Source: Actinophytocola sp045807065
GTDB lineage: Bacteria > Actinomycetota > Actinomycetes > Mycobacteriales > Pseudonocardiaceae
Length of the DNA: 15,078 bases
Reading direction: 5' to 3'
Assembly: GCF_045807065.1 (NCBI RefSeq)
Contig: NZ_JBJMIE010000013.1
Coordinates: forward strand, 1 to 15,078
Below are positions 1 through 7,156 of this stretch, in pieces. The notes beneath the pieces were generated by a model that made no database searches, had not been told where the DNA came from, and was given only the letters and a program-made list of their open reading frames with translations. A program made the translations under genes and the position numbers. The first letter of the stretch is position 1. Each line of letters starts with the position of its first letter.

Positions 1-13
1 CCCCGCCGCGGGG
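1..13 (-). terminator. possible terminator hairpin after the DUF6069 gene (cut by window edge)
   Basis: The first 13 bases form a 5-bp all-G/C stem (CCCCG / CGGGG) with a 3-base loop. It lies 27 bases beyond the stop of the minus-strand membrane operon, where a terminator would be expected. No T-run is visible and the stem may extend outside the window. Two copies of GGTGTCAGGG (12-21 and 25-34) follow it; they have no clear meaning. Confidence 0.3.
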
Positions 14-39
14 TGTCAGGGATCGGTGTCAGGGCTGGC

Positions 40-540
40 TCACCACGGCTCGCCGCCGAGTTCGGTCTCGTCGCCCGGGTTCGGGGCGAAGTAGTCCGGC
101 GGCGGGCGCCGGTAGGCGCTGCGGACGACCACGTTCGTGATCGAGGTGATGGCGATGCCGATCACCATGTTGATCAGCGACGTCGCGACCCTGCTGCTCG
201 GCGCCACGTCGAGCCCCAGCGGGGCGATCGTCGCGACCGCGGTCGCGAGCATCATGATCCAGGTGAAGAACGTGCGGAACCGCGGCGTGGTGGCGGCCAG
301 GACCTGCACCAGCGCGGTCGCCACGAGCGCGCCCGCGGCCGCGACCAGCGCGTAGGCCATGGTGTTCGCGTCGCCCCACACACCGTCCCCCTTCGGCGCC
401 AGTACGGGCACGTCGAACACGCCCCGGGCCAGCAGGATCCCGACGACGGCGGTCAACGCGGCGACGACCGCCGTCGCGGCCCCGCCCGACCAGAGCCGGG
501 CGGGATCCAGGTGACCGGCCTGTGCGTGCGGCGCGGTCAT
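40..540 (-). CDS. DUF6069 family integral membrane protein
   Basis: This 166-residue protein has about four predicted transmembrane segments (near residues 20-40, 62-84, 90-108 and 120-139). It matches the actinobacterial DUF6069 pattern: an N-terminal helix, then the conserved loop DVPVLAPKGDGVWGDANT (43-60), a second helix, and TTPRFRTFFTWIM (84-96). No biochemical function is established for the family. The ATG at 540 is chosen because it overlaps the stop of the preceding 32-residue gene in an ATGA and removes an arginine-rich out-of-character extension. The gene is the last of four coupled minus-strand genes. The C-terminal tail after residue 140 is polar and acidic, so probably not membrane-embedded. 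Family assignment comes from recognised sequence pattern only. Confidence 0.85.
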   Translation of the reverse strand: MTAPHAQAGHLDPARLWSGGAATAVVAALTAVVGILLARGVFDVPVLAPKGDGVWGDANTMAYALVAAAGALVATALVQVLAATTPRFRTFFTWIMMLATAVATIAPLGLDVAPSSRVATSLINMVIGIAITSITNVVVRSAYRRPPPDYFAPNPGDETELGGEPW

Positions 541-635
541 CGCGTGCCACCCATCCTGCGTTCCAGGCGTTCGAGCAGCAGCGTGCCGATCATCACCACG
601 ACCGGCACCGTGAACACCATCACGACCATGTACAT
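537..635 (-). CDS. 32-residue single-helix membrane protein
   Basis: This is a very small gene. The peptide begins MYMVVMVFTVPVVVMIGTLL and then turns charged (ERLERR) before ending at GTR. It is one hydrophobic helix of about 20 residues followed by a short amphipathic, positively charged cytoplasmic tail. An AGGGG ribosome-binding motif lies about 8 bases upstream of the ATG at 635. The stop overlaps the start of the DUF6069 gene (ATGA), and the previous gene ends 9 bases upstream of this start. Tight spacing on both sides, a good ribosome-binding site and strongly hydrophobic composition support a real gene. Function is unknown; it could be a small subunit or regulator of the neighbouring membrane proteins. 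A random hydrophobic ORF is the alternative. Confidence 0.6.
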   Translation of the reverse strand: MYMVVMVFTVPVVVMIGTLLLERLERRMGGTR

Positions 636-644
636 CGCGAACCC

Positions 645-941
645 CTATCTCTTCCGGGCGGCAGCGGACCGCGCCCGCACCGCGTCGAGAACCATCACGA
701 GCCCGAGCGCGACCAGCACCGCGCCGAGCGTCACCCACAGCGCGGGCCAGACCAGCAGCGCTACGCCGGCCAGGCCGGTGAGCACCCCGCAGGCCAGGGG
801 CAACACCCGAGGCCGGTCCGGGGTCCGCGCTCTCTCCGCCACCTCCTCCGCGTCGGTGGCCGGCCGTACCCGCGCACCGGCGACCGGCGTGTTGAGCTGG
901 GCGTGGCCGCGGGTGTCGACCCGCGTTCGTCGTCGCATCAC
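645..941 (-). CDS. small two-helix membrane protein
   Basis: This 98-residue protein starts with a basic N-terminal region and a polar segment (residues about 1-44). Two closely spaced hydrophobic helices follow (about 49-66 and 70-87), rich in Gly, Ala, Leu and Val, and a basic C-terminus (RARSAAARKR) that should face the cytoplasm. The GTG start at 941 overlaps the stop of the YihY-like gene (GTGA), and a GGAGG lies 9 bases upstream. An ATG one codon later is possible but has poorer spacing. I do not recognise a family. Position and coupling suggest it is made together with the YihY-like and DUF6069 proteins. Confidence 0.7.
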   Translation of the reverse strand: MMRRRTRVDTRGHAQLNTPVAGARVRPATDAEEVAERARTPDRPRVLPLACGVLTGLAGVALLVWPALWVTLGAVLVALGLVMVLDAVRARSAAARKR

Positions 942-1849
942 GCGTCCCGACCTCCGGCCTGGCCGTCCCCGTCGCCGGGCACAGGTTGTGCCGCCGCCGG
1001 AGGGGGCGCATCACCCGAAGGAGGTGGGCAGTGTGCCCGCCGCCGCGCCAGGACGGCGTTGAGCACCTGGCCGAGCACGAGGAGCCGGGACAGGAAGGCC
1101 AGCCACAGCAACAGGGAGGCCGCGATGCCGAGGGTCCCGTACAGCTGCGACGAGCGGGCCACCGCGCTCGGCAGGAACACCACGGCCGCCAGGTGCAGGC
1201 CCTCGATCCCGAGCGCGAGCAGGAGGGCGCCCGGCCACGTCGCACGCCACCCCAGCGGCCACTCGCCGCTCAGCACGACCATCCCGGTGGCCAGGTAGAA
1301 CGCCAGTGACGGCAGGGAGACCACCGCGGCGGAGCCACCGGTGGCGGCGACGACGACGGGAGCGGCGAGGTTGCCCACCACGACCAGCAGCAGCGCGCCG
1401 TTGTAGCGGGCCGCCCGCGCCAGGGCCGGCTTCGGCCCGCGACCGCGGCGACCATGCCAGATCCGGTCGTGGACGCGGTCCAGGGCGCGGCCGAGCGTGA
1501 GCCCCGCCCAGGACAGCAGCACGAGGCTCACGACCATGGTGAGGTAGCGGCCGTGCTCCGCCTGTGCGGCGACCTGCCGGAGCATGCTCGCCGTCAGCGG
1601 GCTCATGCCGAGGTCCCTGCTGAGCTCGTCGAGCGAGCGGACGCTGGTCGTGGCGAAGCCGAGCACCGAGGTCAGCAGCAGGCAGCACGGCAGCAGCCAG
1701 ATGAACAGCCGGAACGCGAGCGCCCCGGCGAGCAGTGTGCCGCAGACCTCGACGTCGCGGCGCACCACGGCGAACCCGACCGACAGCGACCGGTGGCGGT
1801 CGGTCGCGGCGACCGCCTGGTCGTAGAGCAGGCGCAGGCGCTGGCTCAC
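938..1849 (-). CDS. YihY/virulence factor BrkB family membrane protein
   Basis: This 303-residue integral membrane protein has about six predicted helices. It shows the YihY/BrkB (UPF0761) layout: an N-terminal amphipathic region, a first helix with GALAFRLFIWLLP (residues about 42-54), SLVLLSWAGLTLGRALDRVHDRIW in the middle, and the typical end ARSSQLYGTLGIAASLLLWLAFLSRLLVLGQVLNAVL. The family was once described as ribonuclease BN, now regarded as a misassignment; its real role is unsettled (transport or envelope functions have been proposed). The last 35 or so residues are a Pro/Gly/Asp-rich cytoplasmic tail. The start used is GTG at 1849; its ribosome-binding site is weak, so a different start remains possible. 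It is the first gene of the four-gene membrane operon and is divergent from the gene at 1930. Confidence 0.9.
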   Translation of the reverse strand: MSQRLRLLYDQAVAATDRHRSLSVGFAVVRRDVEVCGTLLAGALAFRLFIWLLPCCLLLTSVLGFATTSVRSLDELSRDLGMSPLTASMLRQVAAQAEHGRYLTMVVSLVLLSWAGLTLGRALDRVHDRIWHGRRGRGPKPALARAARYNGALLLVVVGNLAAPVVVAATGGSAAVVSLPSLAFYLATGMVVLSGEWPLGWRATWPGALLLALGIEGLHLAAVVFLPSAVARSSQLYGTLGIAASLLLWLAFLSRLLVLGQVLNAVLARRRAHCPPPSGDAPPPAAAQPVPGDGDGQAGGRDA

Positions 1850-1929
1850 GGCGGCTCATCCACGCCGGGCGAGGTGCCGGCGGCCGGCCCTGCGCACGCT
1901 GTGCCGACCGACCAACTGGGAGGCCGACC
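1850..1929. promoter_or_regulatory. divergent intergenic promoter region
   Basis: These 80 bases separate two divergently transcribed membrane-protein genes, so promoters for both must lie here or inside the neighbouring 5' ends. The only clear element is GGGAGG at 1918-1923, a ribosome-binding site 6 bases before the GTG at 1930. I could not pick out convincing -10/-35 hexamers on either strand. Confidence 0.4.
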
Positions 1930-3195
1930 GTGTCCGAGGATTCCCCCGCGTTGGACCAGGACGAACGCGCCGAACTGGAGCGGCTGCGTGCCGAGGTGCG
2001 GCAGCGGCGCGTGCCCCGCGCGCGGGGCCGGTCGGTCCTGGCCGGGGCGCTCGTCGTGCTCGGATGCCTGCTCGCGCCGGTCGCCCTCACCAGCGCGTGG
2101 CTGCACAACCAGGTCGCCGACACCGACCGGTTCGTCGCGACGGTGAGCCCGCTGATCCGCGACCCGGCCGTCCGCGCGGCCGTGACCGACCGGGTGACCG
2201 ACACCGTCTTCGGCTACGTCGACGTGCGTGGCCTGGCCGACGAGGCGGTCGACGCCCTCGCCGGCCAGGGACTGCCGCCGCGGGTCGCGGACCGGCTGCA
2301 CGGGCTCACCGGGCCAATCGCGAACAGCGTGCGTGACTTCGTGCGCGACCGGGTGGGGGAGCTGGTCGCGACCGAGCAGTTCGCCCGCGCCTGGGACCGG
2401 GTGGTCCGGGTGGCGCACGAACAGGTCGAGGGCGTGCTGTCCGGGTCGAACTCGGCGATCGCGATCCGGGGCGACCGGGTGGTGCTCGACCTGGCGCCGT
2501 TCATCGAGATCGCGAAGCGGCAGCTGGTCGAGGCAGGGCTCACCGCGGCGGACAACGTGCCGGCCGTGCATCCCACGATCGCGATCGCCGCCGCGGACCG
2601 GCTGGTGGCGGCGCGGGCCGCCTACGTCACCCTGCGCCGGCTGGCGACCTGGCTGCCGTGGGTGGTGGTCGCGCTGCTGGCCCTGGGCGTCTACGTCGCC
2701 CGCGACCACCGGCGCGCGGTGGTGTGGAGCGGTGCCGGGTTCGCGGTGAGCATGCTCGCGCTCGCGGTGGCACTGGCGATCAGCCGGGCGGTGCTGGTGG
2801 ACGGCGTGCCCGGACAGGCGGCGGCCGCGGCGGCCGCGTCCTACGACATCCTGGTCCGGTTCCTGCGCGACGCCCTGCGGATGCTCTTCGTGCTGGGCCT
2901 GGTGGTCGCGGTGGGTGCGTTCCTCGCCGGCCCGGCGGTGACCGCCGTGCGGGTCCGCCGGGGTGCCGCGCGGTCCCTGACCTGGCTGCGCGACCGGGCC
3001 GGCGTGCGGTCGGGCCCGGTCGGCGCGTGGGTGCACGCCTGGCGAGCCGCACTGCGCGCGACCTCGGTCGTGCTCGCGGTGCTCGCCTTCGTCTTCCTCG
3101 ACCGGCCGAGCGGGGTCGCGGTGCTGCTGCTCGCGGCACTGCTCGCGGTCTGCCTCGCCGTCATCCAGTTCCTGGACCAACCGGCGCCACCCTAG
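1930..3195 (+). CDS. multi-pass membrane protein with large extracytoplasmic domain, function unknown
   Basis: This 421-residue protein begins with a charged, coiled-coil-like cytoplasmic segment (DQDERAELERLRAEVRQRR, about 9-27). A first helix lies at about 36-57. A long soluble region of about 180 residues then contains a conserved-looking stretch HNQVADTDRFVATVSPLIRD (59-78). Further helices follow at about 240-256, 265-287 and 314-337, plus a final pair at 378-413. The soluble region would face outside the cell if the N-terminus is cytoplasmic. I recognise this as a type of actinobacterial hypothetical membrane protein but know no function. The GTG at 1930 is chosen because GGGAGG sits just upstream and the longer frame is a low-complexity basic sequence. 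It converges on the lipoprotein gene, with 5 bases between the stops. Confidence 0.85.
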   Translation: MSEDSPALDQDERAELERLRAEVRQRRVPRARGRSVLAGALVVLGCLLAPVALTSAWLHNQVADTDRFVATVSPLIRDPAVRAAVTDRVTDTVFGYVDVRGLADEAVDALAGQGLPPRVADRLHGLTGPIANSVRDFVRDRVGELVATEQFARAWDRVVRVAHEQVEGVLSGSNSAIAIRGDRVVLDLAPFIEIAKRQLVEAGLTAADNVPAVHPTIAIAAADRLVAARAAYVTLRRLATWLPWVVVALLALGVYVARDHRRAVVWSGAGFAVSMLALAVALAISRAVLVDGVPGQAAAAAAASYDILVRFLRDALRMLFVLGLVVAVGAFLAGPAVTAVRVRRGAARSLTWLRDRAGVRSGPVGAWVHAWRAALRATSVVLAVLAFVFLDRPSGVAVLLLAALLAVCLAVIQFLDQPAPP

Positions 3196-3200
3196 GTCGG

Positions 3201-3626
3201 TCACGACGTCGGGGCCGGGTCGCAGACGTCGGCCACGCCGCGCAGCGCGGTGACCAGGGCGTCGGCCCCGGCGTGTACTCCCGACCAGTCGACCGGCTGT
3301 GCGGCCAGGGAGTCCTGCACCTGCCGCAGGGCCTGCCCGGCCTCCTCGAACTGTGCGCGGGCGTCCGGTCCGACGGTGGCCTTGGCGTCGTCGACCGCGC
3401 GGGCCAACCCGTCCGCCGCCGCCCGCACGTCGTCGACGGTGGTGTCCCCGATGGCCAACTGTTCCAGCTCCGCCGCGAGCCCGCGTGCGTTGTCGGCGAT
3501 CGCGGCGCAGTCCGGTCGCACGGACACGATCGTGGTGGTCGTGGCGGGGGCGCTCTGCTCGCCGGTGCCCGACGAGCAGCCGGCGATCACCAACGCGCCC
3601 AAGAGCACCAGGTTCCGTGGGGTCAT
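3201..3626 (-). CDS. small secreted lipoprotein
   Basis: This 141-residue protein has a short lipoprotein signal peptide: hydrophobic residues 6-14 and a lipobox IAGC with the lipidated cysteine at position 17. A Ser/Thr-rich linker (about 18-36) follows. The remaining ~105 residues look alpha-helical (heptad-like Ala/Leu/Asp/Glu patterning) and hold two further cysteines near each end (RPDCAAIADN and VADVCDP), which could form a disulfide outside the cell. This pattern is common in actinobacterial putative lipoproteins of unknown function. The ATG at 3626 places the lipobox correctly; longer frames add a basic stretch before it. The ribosome-binding site is weak. It converges on the membrane protein ending at 3195. 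Confidence 0.8.
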   Translation of the reverse strand: MTPRNLVLLGALVIAGCSSGTGEQSAPATTTTIVSVRPDCAAIADNARGLAAELEQLAIGDTTVDDVRAAADGLARAVDDAKATVGPDARAQFEEAGQALRQVQDSLAAQPVDWSGVHAGADALVTALRGVADVCDPAPTS

Positions 3627-3675
3627 GACCACGATCGTCGGCAGGGCCACCGGCAGGCGCCTCGCACGTTCCTGA

Positions 3676-3690
3676 TGAGGTGCGACCTCA
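3676..3690. promoter_or_regulatory. perfect short inverted repeat, candidate operator
   Basis: TGAGGT-GCG-ACCTCA is a perfect 6+3+6 palindrome. It sits in the 140-base gap between the divergent lipoprotein gene (start 3626) and the HdeD-like gene (start 3767), a position suited to a repressor or activator site for either gene. A perfect 6-bp-arm palindrome can occur by chance in GC-rich DNA, so support is modest. Confidence 0.35.
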
Positions 3691-3766
3691 CCCGCCGCGG
3701 GGGATGGGCACCGCGGCGTCCCGGGGGAAGGTGGTCGCCTACCGCTCTCCCACGTGGAGGTGTTCG

Positions 3767-4324
3767 ATGAGCGCGATCGGATCCACATCGCGCGGTGCGC
3801 TCGCCGCACCGGCGAGCTTCGGCGTACCGCGAGCCCTGCGGGTCGGCCTCGGCCTGGTGACCGCCGTGGCGGGCGGGGTGATCCTGGCCTGGCCCGGCGG
3901 CACACTGGTCGCCGTCGCCGTGATCGTGGGCATCCAGTTCATCGTCGTCGGCGTCGTCCGCGCCGTCACGGCGTTCACGTTCGCCGTCGACAGCGTGGCG
4001 GCCCGGGTCCTGTTCCTGTTGCTGGGCATCCTGCTCGTCGTCGTGGGCATCCTGTGCCTGCGTTCGCCGACGCGGACGATCGCGTTGCTGGTGCTGCTGT
4101 TCGGCATCTCGTGCGTCATCAGCGGCGCGCTGGACCTCTTCCACGGCTTCACCGGCGGGGGCGGCTGGGCGATCGCGTCCGGCCTCGTCAGCATCGCCAT
4201 CGGCGTCGTCGTGCTGGTATACCCGGTCACCAGCGTGTCCACCATGGTCTGGTTGTTCGGCATCGGGCTCGTGCTGACCGGCCTGATCGCGATCCTCGGC
4301 GCCTTCGTGCCCCGCCGTGGCTGA
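3767..4324 (+). CDS. HdeD-like membrane protein (DUF308 family)
   Basis: This 185-residue protein is almost entirely hydrophobic, with six predicted helices in three pairs (about 26-41 and 47-66; 79-97 and 105-121; 135-151 and 157-179). The paired segments look like diverged repeats of one unit (helix ending in GGVIL, GILLVVVGIL and IAIGVVVLVYP, each followed by a short loop). This is the signature of the HdeD/DUF308 family; E. coli HdeD is linked to acid resistance, but actinobacterial members have no assigned role. The ATG at 3767 follows GTGGAGG at a good distance. An upstream in-frame extension is basic and unlikely. The last 8 bases overlap the RDD gene, so the two are probably co-translated. 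Confidence 0.88.
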   Translation: MSAIGSTSRGALAAPASFGVPRALRVGLGLVTAVAGGVILAWPGGTLVAVAVIVGIQFIVVGVVRAVTAFTFAVDSVAARVLFLLLGILLVVVGILCLRSPTRTIALLVLLFGISCVISGALDLFHGFTGGGGWAIASGLVSIAIGVVVLVYPVTSVSTMVWLFGIGLVLTGLIAILGAFVPRRG

Positions 4325-5321
4325 GCATCCGTCCACATCGGACACACCGGCGCGGACCGGCGCGTCCGACCTGGTCCTCGGCGCCGCCACGACGGCCGTC
4401 GGCCTGGCCAGGTGGACCTTCCGGACGGCCACCCGGACCGCCGCCACGGTGTTCCCACCGGCCGCCCGCCTCGCGTCGGCGACCGCGGAACGGGCCCAGG
4501 CCAACGCCGACCTGGTCCTGCGGCAGACGATCGTGCGCGTGCTCGGCGTCGCGCTCGCCGCCGTCGACCTCACCGCGCTGGTCCGCGAACACATCGACCT
4601 CGACGCGGTAGCCGCCGACCTCGACGTCGACGCCGTCGTCGAACGAGTCGACACCGCGGCCATCGCCAACCGGCTGCTCGACGAGATCGACCTACCGGAA
4701 ATCGTCCGCGAGTCGAGCGACATCTTCACGTCCGAGGCGGTGAGCGGCGTCCGCACCCGCGCGATCCGCGCCGACAGCGCGGTGACCCGCGGGGTCGCCC
4801 GCGTCCTGCGCCGCCCCGCCCCACCACCGACCGGCGCGGTGGGCAACCTGCCGGCCGAGGTCGCGCACTACCGGCCGGCGGGCGTCGTCTCCCGCCTGCT
4901 GGGCGCTGTTCTCGACGCCGCCGCCGTCGCGGCGCTCACCTTCCTGCTCTACTTCTGCGTGGCGGGTCTGCGGTTCGTGGTGTGGCCGGCGTCGTTCCAC
5001 TGGCCGCAACCGTCGGTGCTGCTGTCACTGGTGGTGTCCGTGTCGGTGGCGATCGTGTACCTGACCACAGGCTGGGTGACCACCGGCCGCAGCGTCGGCG
5101 GCAGCGTGCTCGGCTACCGCGTGCTGAGCCGGGACCGCGAACTGCTCGACTGGCCAAGAGCCACCGCCCGGGCCGCGCTGTACGTGCTGTTCCCCGTCGG
5201 CCTGGCATTCGCGGCCATCGGCCCGACCAGACGCTCCCTACAGGACAAACTCCTCCGCACGAACGTGGTCTACGACTGGCACCACGACGGCGGAAGAGCG
5301 GCATCGACGGCAGCCGGCTGA
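4317..5321 (+). CDS. RDD family membrane protein
   Basis: This 334-residue protein has two parts. Residues about 15-165 are soluble, with a run of short pseudo-repeats rich in Asp/Val/Ala (IDLDAVAADLDVDAVVERVD, then IDLPEIVRESS at 124-134), as often seen in actinobacterial RDD proteins. Residues about 185-322 form the RDD domain: helix one begins SRLLGAVLDAAAV (192-204), a second helix is at about 232-252, then GGSVLGYRVLSRD (261-273), a helix at 285-302 and the closing RRSLQDKLLRTNVVYDW (305-321). RDD proteins are proposed transporters or channel-like proteins; specificity here is unknown. It starts with a GTG at 4317 inside the end of the HdeD-like gene and lacks its own clear ribosome-binding site, which fits translational coupling. 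Confidence 0.9.
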   Translation: MAEHPSTSDTPARTGASDLVLGAATTAVGLARWTFRTATRTAATVFPPAARLASATAERAQANADLVLRQTIVRVLGVALAAVDLTALVREHIDLDAVAADLDVDAVVERVDTAAIANRLLDEIDLPEIVRESSDIFTSEAVSGVRTRAIRADSAVTRGVARVLRRPAPPPTGAVGNLPAEVAHYRPAGVVSRLLGAVLDAAAVAALTFLLYFCVAGLRFVVWPASFHWPQPSVLLSLVVSVSVAIVYLTTGWVTTGRSVGGSVLGYRVLSRDRELLDWPRATARAALYVLFPVGLAFAAIGPTRRSLQDKLLRTNVVYDWHHDGGRAASTAAG

Positions 5322-5383
5322 GGCCTCGGTTGGTCGTTGCGGCATATACGGAGCCGCGTGGCAGCGAGCAGCATGGCGGCAGG

Positions 5384-6337
5384 TCAGAGCCAGCCCCGGT
5401 TCGCCGCCTGCACACCGGCCTGGAAGCGCGTGGTCGCGCCGAGCCGGTCCAGTAGTGCGGCGATGCGCCGGACTACTGTCCTGCGGGAGAGGTTGAGCCG
5501 TCTGGCGATCGCCTCGTCGGTCAGGCCGGCGGCCATCAGGGTGATGATCTTTCGGTCCTCATCGGACAGCTGGGTGGCCGGCGTGGCGGTGGAGACCGGC
5601 ACGCCGAGTGTCCACAGTGTCTCGAAGAGACCGGCGAACGCCTGGAGCAGACCGGAAGCGTGCACCACGAGCGCGCCCTCGACACCGGCCCGTGCCGGCT
5701 CCGGGACCAGCAGCGCGATCCGGTCGTCGCCGATGAGGAGTTTCACCGGGTGGTCCGCGAGCACGCGGGCGTCCTCCCCGTGCTCGATCATCCTGGTCAC
5801 CCCGGCGAACAGGTCCAGGTCGTCGTACACCGCGCGGTGGTAGAGCACGCGGTAGCGCACTCCGGCGGCCATCCGCCTGGTCTGCAGTGACTCCTGGGAG
5901 GTGAACCTCGCCGGGCTGCTGCGGTAGGGCGGGCGGTCCAGCCAGCGGACCCGCTCGGTCGAGCGCTCCTGCACGCGTTCTGTGAGCACGAACAGCTCCG
6001 CCAGGTCCATGACCGGTTCCACCTCCGGTCTTCCCCCGAGCCGGTGGGTCAGGCGGTACAGCTCGTCCAGTTCGGTGCCGGCCCGCCACAACGCCGCCCG
6101 CCGGTCCTCCTCGACGCGCAGTACCTCCGCCATCACCCGCGCCGGCGGGTGTGCCAGCCAGGCGCCGTCGACCCGCGCGACCACGTCCAGCTCGGCCAAC
6201 TCGCCCAGGACGCCGACCAGCTCCGGGCTGGACATGCCGGTGGCGTCGCCCAGCCTGTCCACACCGGATCGACCGAGCCGGGTGAGCGCCCGGTAGACCC
6301 GGCCACGAACGCTGTTCGGATCGAGGACGTCGAACAC
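5384..6337 (-). CDS. LuxR-type transcriptional regulator with N-terminal TrmB-like winged helix
   Basis: This 317-residue protein has three regions. Residues about 1-65 resemble a winged-helix segment of the TrmB/MarR kind (RVYRALTRLGRSGVDRLGDA...SSPELVGVLGELAELDVVARVDG). Residues about 105-245 resemble the phospholipase-D-like fold common in this regulator class (GVRYRVLYHRAVYDD; HPVKLLIGDDRIALLVPE). Residues 256-317 are a LuxR C-terminal helix-turn-helix (LSDEDRKIITLMAAGLTDEAIARRLNLSRRTVVRRI). No receiver domain is present, so it is probably controlled by a ligand or protein rather than phosphorylation. The start is GTG at 6337, preceded by GGGAGGT. It is divergent from the secreted peptidase gene, whose expression it may control. 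Its 3' end converges on the RDD gene. Confidence 0.88.
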   Translation of the reverse strand: MFDVLDPNSVRGRVYRALTRLGRSGVDRLGDATGMSSPELVGVLGELAELDVVARVDGAWLAHPPARVMAEVLRVEEDRRAALWRAGTELDELYRLTHRLGGRPEVEPVMDLAELFVLTERVQERSTERVRWLDRPPYRSSPARFTSQESLQTRRMAAGVRYRVLYHRAVYDDLDLFAGVTRMIEHGEDARVLADHPVKLLIGDDRIALLVPEPARAGVEGALVVHASGLLQAFAGLFETLWTLGVPVSTATPATQLSDEDRKIITLMAAGLTDEAIARRLNLSRRTVVRRIAALLDRLGATTRFQAGVQAANRGWL

Positions 6338-6351
6338 GGCACCTCCCGGCG

Positions 6352-6378
6352 TGGCGCAGATGCGTTATGGCGCAGGTG
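6352..6378. repeat. direct repeat in the luxR-type / peptidase divergent gap
   Basis: TGGCGCAGATG (6352-6362) and TGGCGCAGGTG (6368-6378) are 11-base copies with one difference, offset by 16 bases. They lie just upstream of the regulator's start (6337). Direct repeats at such spacing can bind a LuxR-type regulator, so autoregulation is possible, but this is inference from position alone. Confidence 0.35.
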
Positions 6379-6443
6379 AGCCAGTGAACAGGTCTGGCAA
6401 TGGTCGCACGGCGCTGTCACGATCAAAACGGAAATTCCCGACA

Positions 6444-6463
6444 GTTGGTGAATTCTCACCAAC
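6444..6463. promoter_or_regulatory. perfect 8+4+8 inverted repeat before the peptidase gene
   Basis: GTTGGTGA-ATTC-TCACCAAC is a perfect palindrome with 8-bp arms. It lies 22 bases before the peptidase ATG and just upstream of its ribosome-binding site (CAGGAGA). It could be a protein operator, or a hairpin in the mRNA leader if transcription starts upstream. An imperfect palindrome CGGAAATTCCCG (6429-6440, 10 of 12 positions symmetrical) is next to it. Both are AT-richer than their surroundings. Confidence 0.55.
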
Positions 6464-6485
6464 ACCCTGCCGTCAGGAGATCCTC

Positions 6486-7106
6486 ATGCGCAGCACCCTC
6501 CTCGCACTCGTGGTCGCGGCCGCGGCCGTGGCACCCGTGCTCGCCGCACCGCTCGCGAGCGCGAACCCGGCCGGCGTCGAGCCGGCGGACGTGCACGTCC
6601 AGGGCGAGCACGTGCTCCAGATCGACTACCAGGTCCAGCAGACCGGGTACTGGTGCGGGCCCGCGGCCACCCGGATCGCGTTGTCCGCCCGCGGCATCTA
6701 CCGAACCCAGGCCCAGCTCGCCGCCGAGTTGGGCACGACGACCAACGGCACCGACTGGATCGGCCAGGTCACCAGGGTGCTGTCCGGCTACGTCGGCTGG
6801 TACGAGACCAAGGAGATGCCCAACGACCCGCCGACCCAGGCACAACGCGACCTGCTGTGGCGCGACGTCGTGTTGAACATCGACAACAACTACCCGATCG
6901 TCGCGAACATCGTGGCCCCGGCGAACAACCACCCGCCGGGCTACCCGAACTACACGATCTACCACTACTTCACGGTGATCGGCTACAACGACTCGAACAT
7001 GACGGTGAAGATCGCCGACCCGGCCAGCTTCGGCGGCAACCAGATCTACTGGCTCACGTTCAACCAGCTCGCGACCCTCATTCCTCCCAAGGGCTACAGC
7101 GCCTGA
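6486..7106 (+). CDS. secreted C39-like cysteine peptidase
   Basis: This 206-residue protein carries a Sec signal peptide: a short basic start, a hydrophobic core at about 4-20 and a probable cleavage site after ASA (24-26). The mature part shows the papain-like C39 (Peptidase_C39_2 type) triad in order: QQTGYWCGPAA with candidate oxyanion glutamines 51/52 and nucleophile Cys57; YHYFTVIGYND with His160; and KIADPASFGG with Asp178. Unlike bacteriocin-processing C39 domains it has no ABC transporter or membrane region, so it acts alone outside the cell. Its substrate cannot be read from sequence. The ATG at 6486 follows CAGGAGA. The gene is divergent from the LuxR-type regulator, with palindromes between, and a strong hairpin follows its stop. 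Confidence 0.85.
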   Translation: MRSTLLALVVAAAAVAPVLAAPLASANPAGVEPADVHVQGEHVLQIDYQVQQTGYWCGPAATRIALSARGIYRTQAQLAAELGTTTNGTDWIGQVTRVLSGYVGWYETKEMPNDPPTQAQRDLLWRDVVLNIDNNYPIVANIVAPANNHPPGYPNYTIYHYFTVIGYNDSNMTVKIADPASFGGNQIYWLTFNQLATLIPPKGYSA

Positions 7107-7107
7107 A

Positions 7108-7156
7108 CAGGCCGGCACGGCGGCCAACGGTGGTTTCGGCAGCCGTGCCGGGCCTG
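7108..7156 (+). terminator. hairpin terminator after the peptidase gene
   Basis: CAGGCCGGCACGGC (7108-7121) pairs with GCCGTGCCGGGCCTG (7142-7156) along 14 bp with one bulged G, around a 20-base loop. It begins two bases after the TGA. There is no T-run, which is usual for actinomycete terminators. Confidence 0.65.

Noticed and set aside
12..34. Two copies of GGTGTCAGGG, considered as a CRISPR-like or attachment repeat
   Set aside because: Only two 10-base copies 3 bases apart at the window edge; too short and too few for either.
13..1062. 349-residue open frame on the plus strand
   Set aside because: Antisense to the YihY/DUF6069 operon, with arginine- and histidine-rich low-complexity content and no family motif; a product of high GC.
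1846..3204. 452-residue open frame on the minus strand
   Set aside because: Full antisense of the membrane protein at 1930-3195, with charged low-complexity composition. The plus frame has helices and a ribosome-binding site.
5322..5383. GCGGC/GCCGC stem (5339-5357) as a terminator between the convergent RDD and LuxR-type genes
   Set aside because: Only a 5-bp stem with a 9-base loop; not above what is expected by chance in this GC content.
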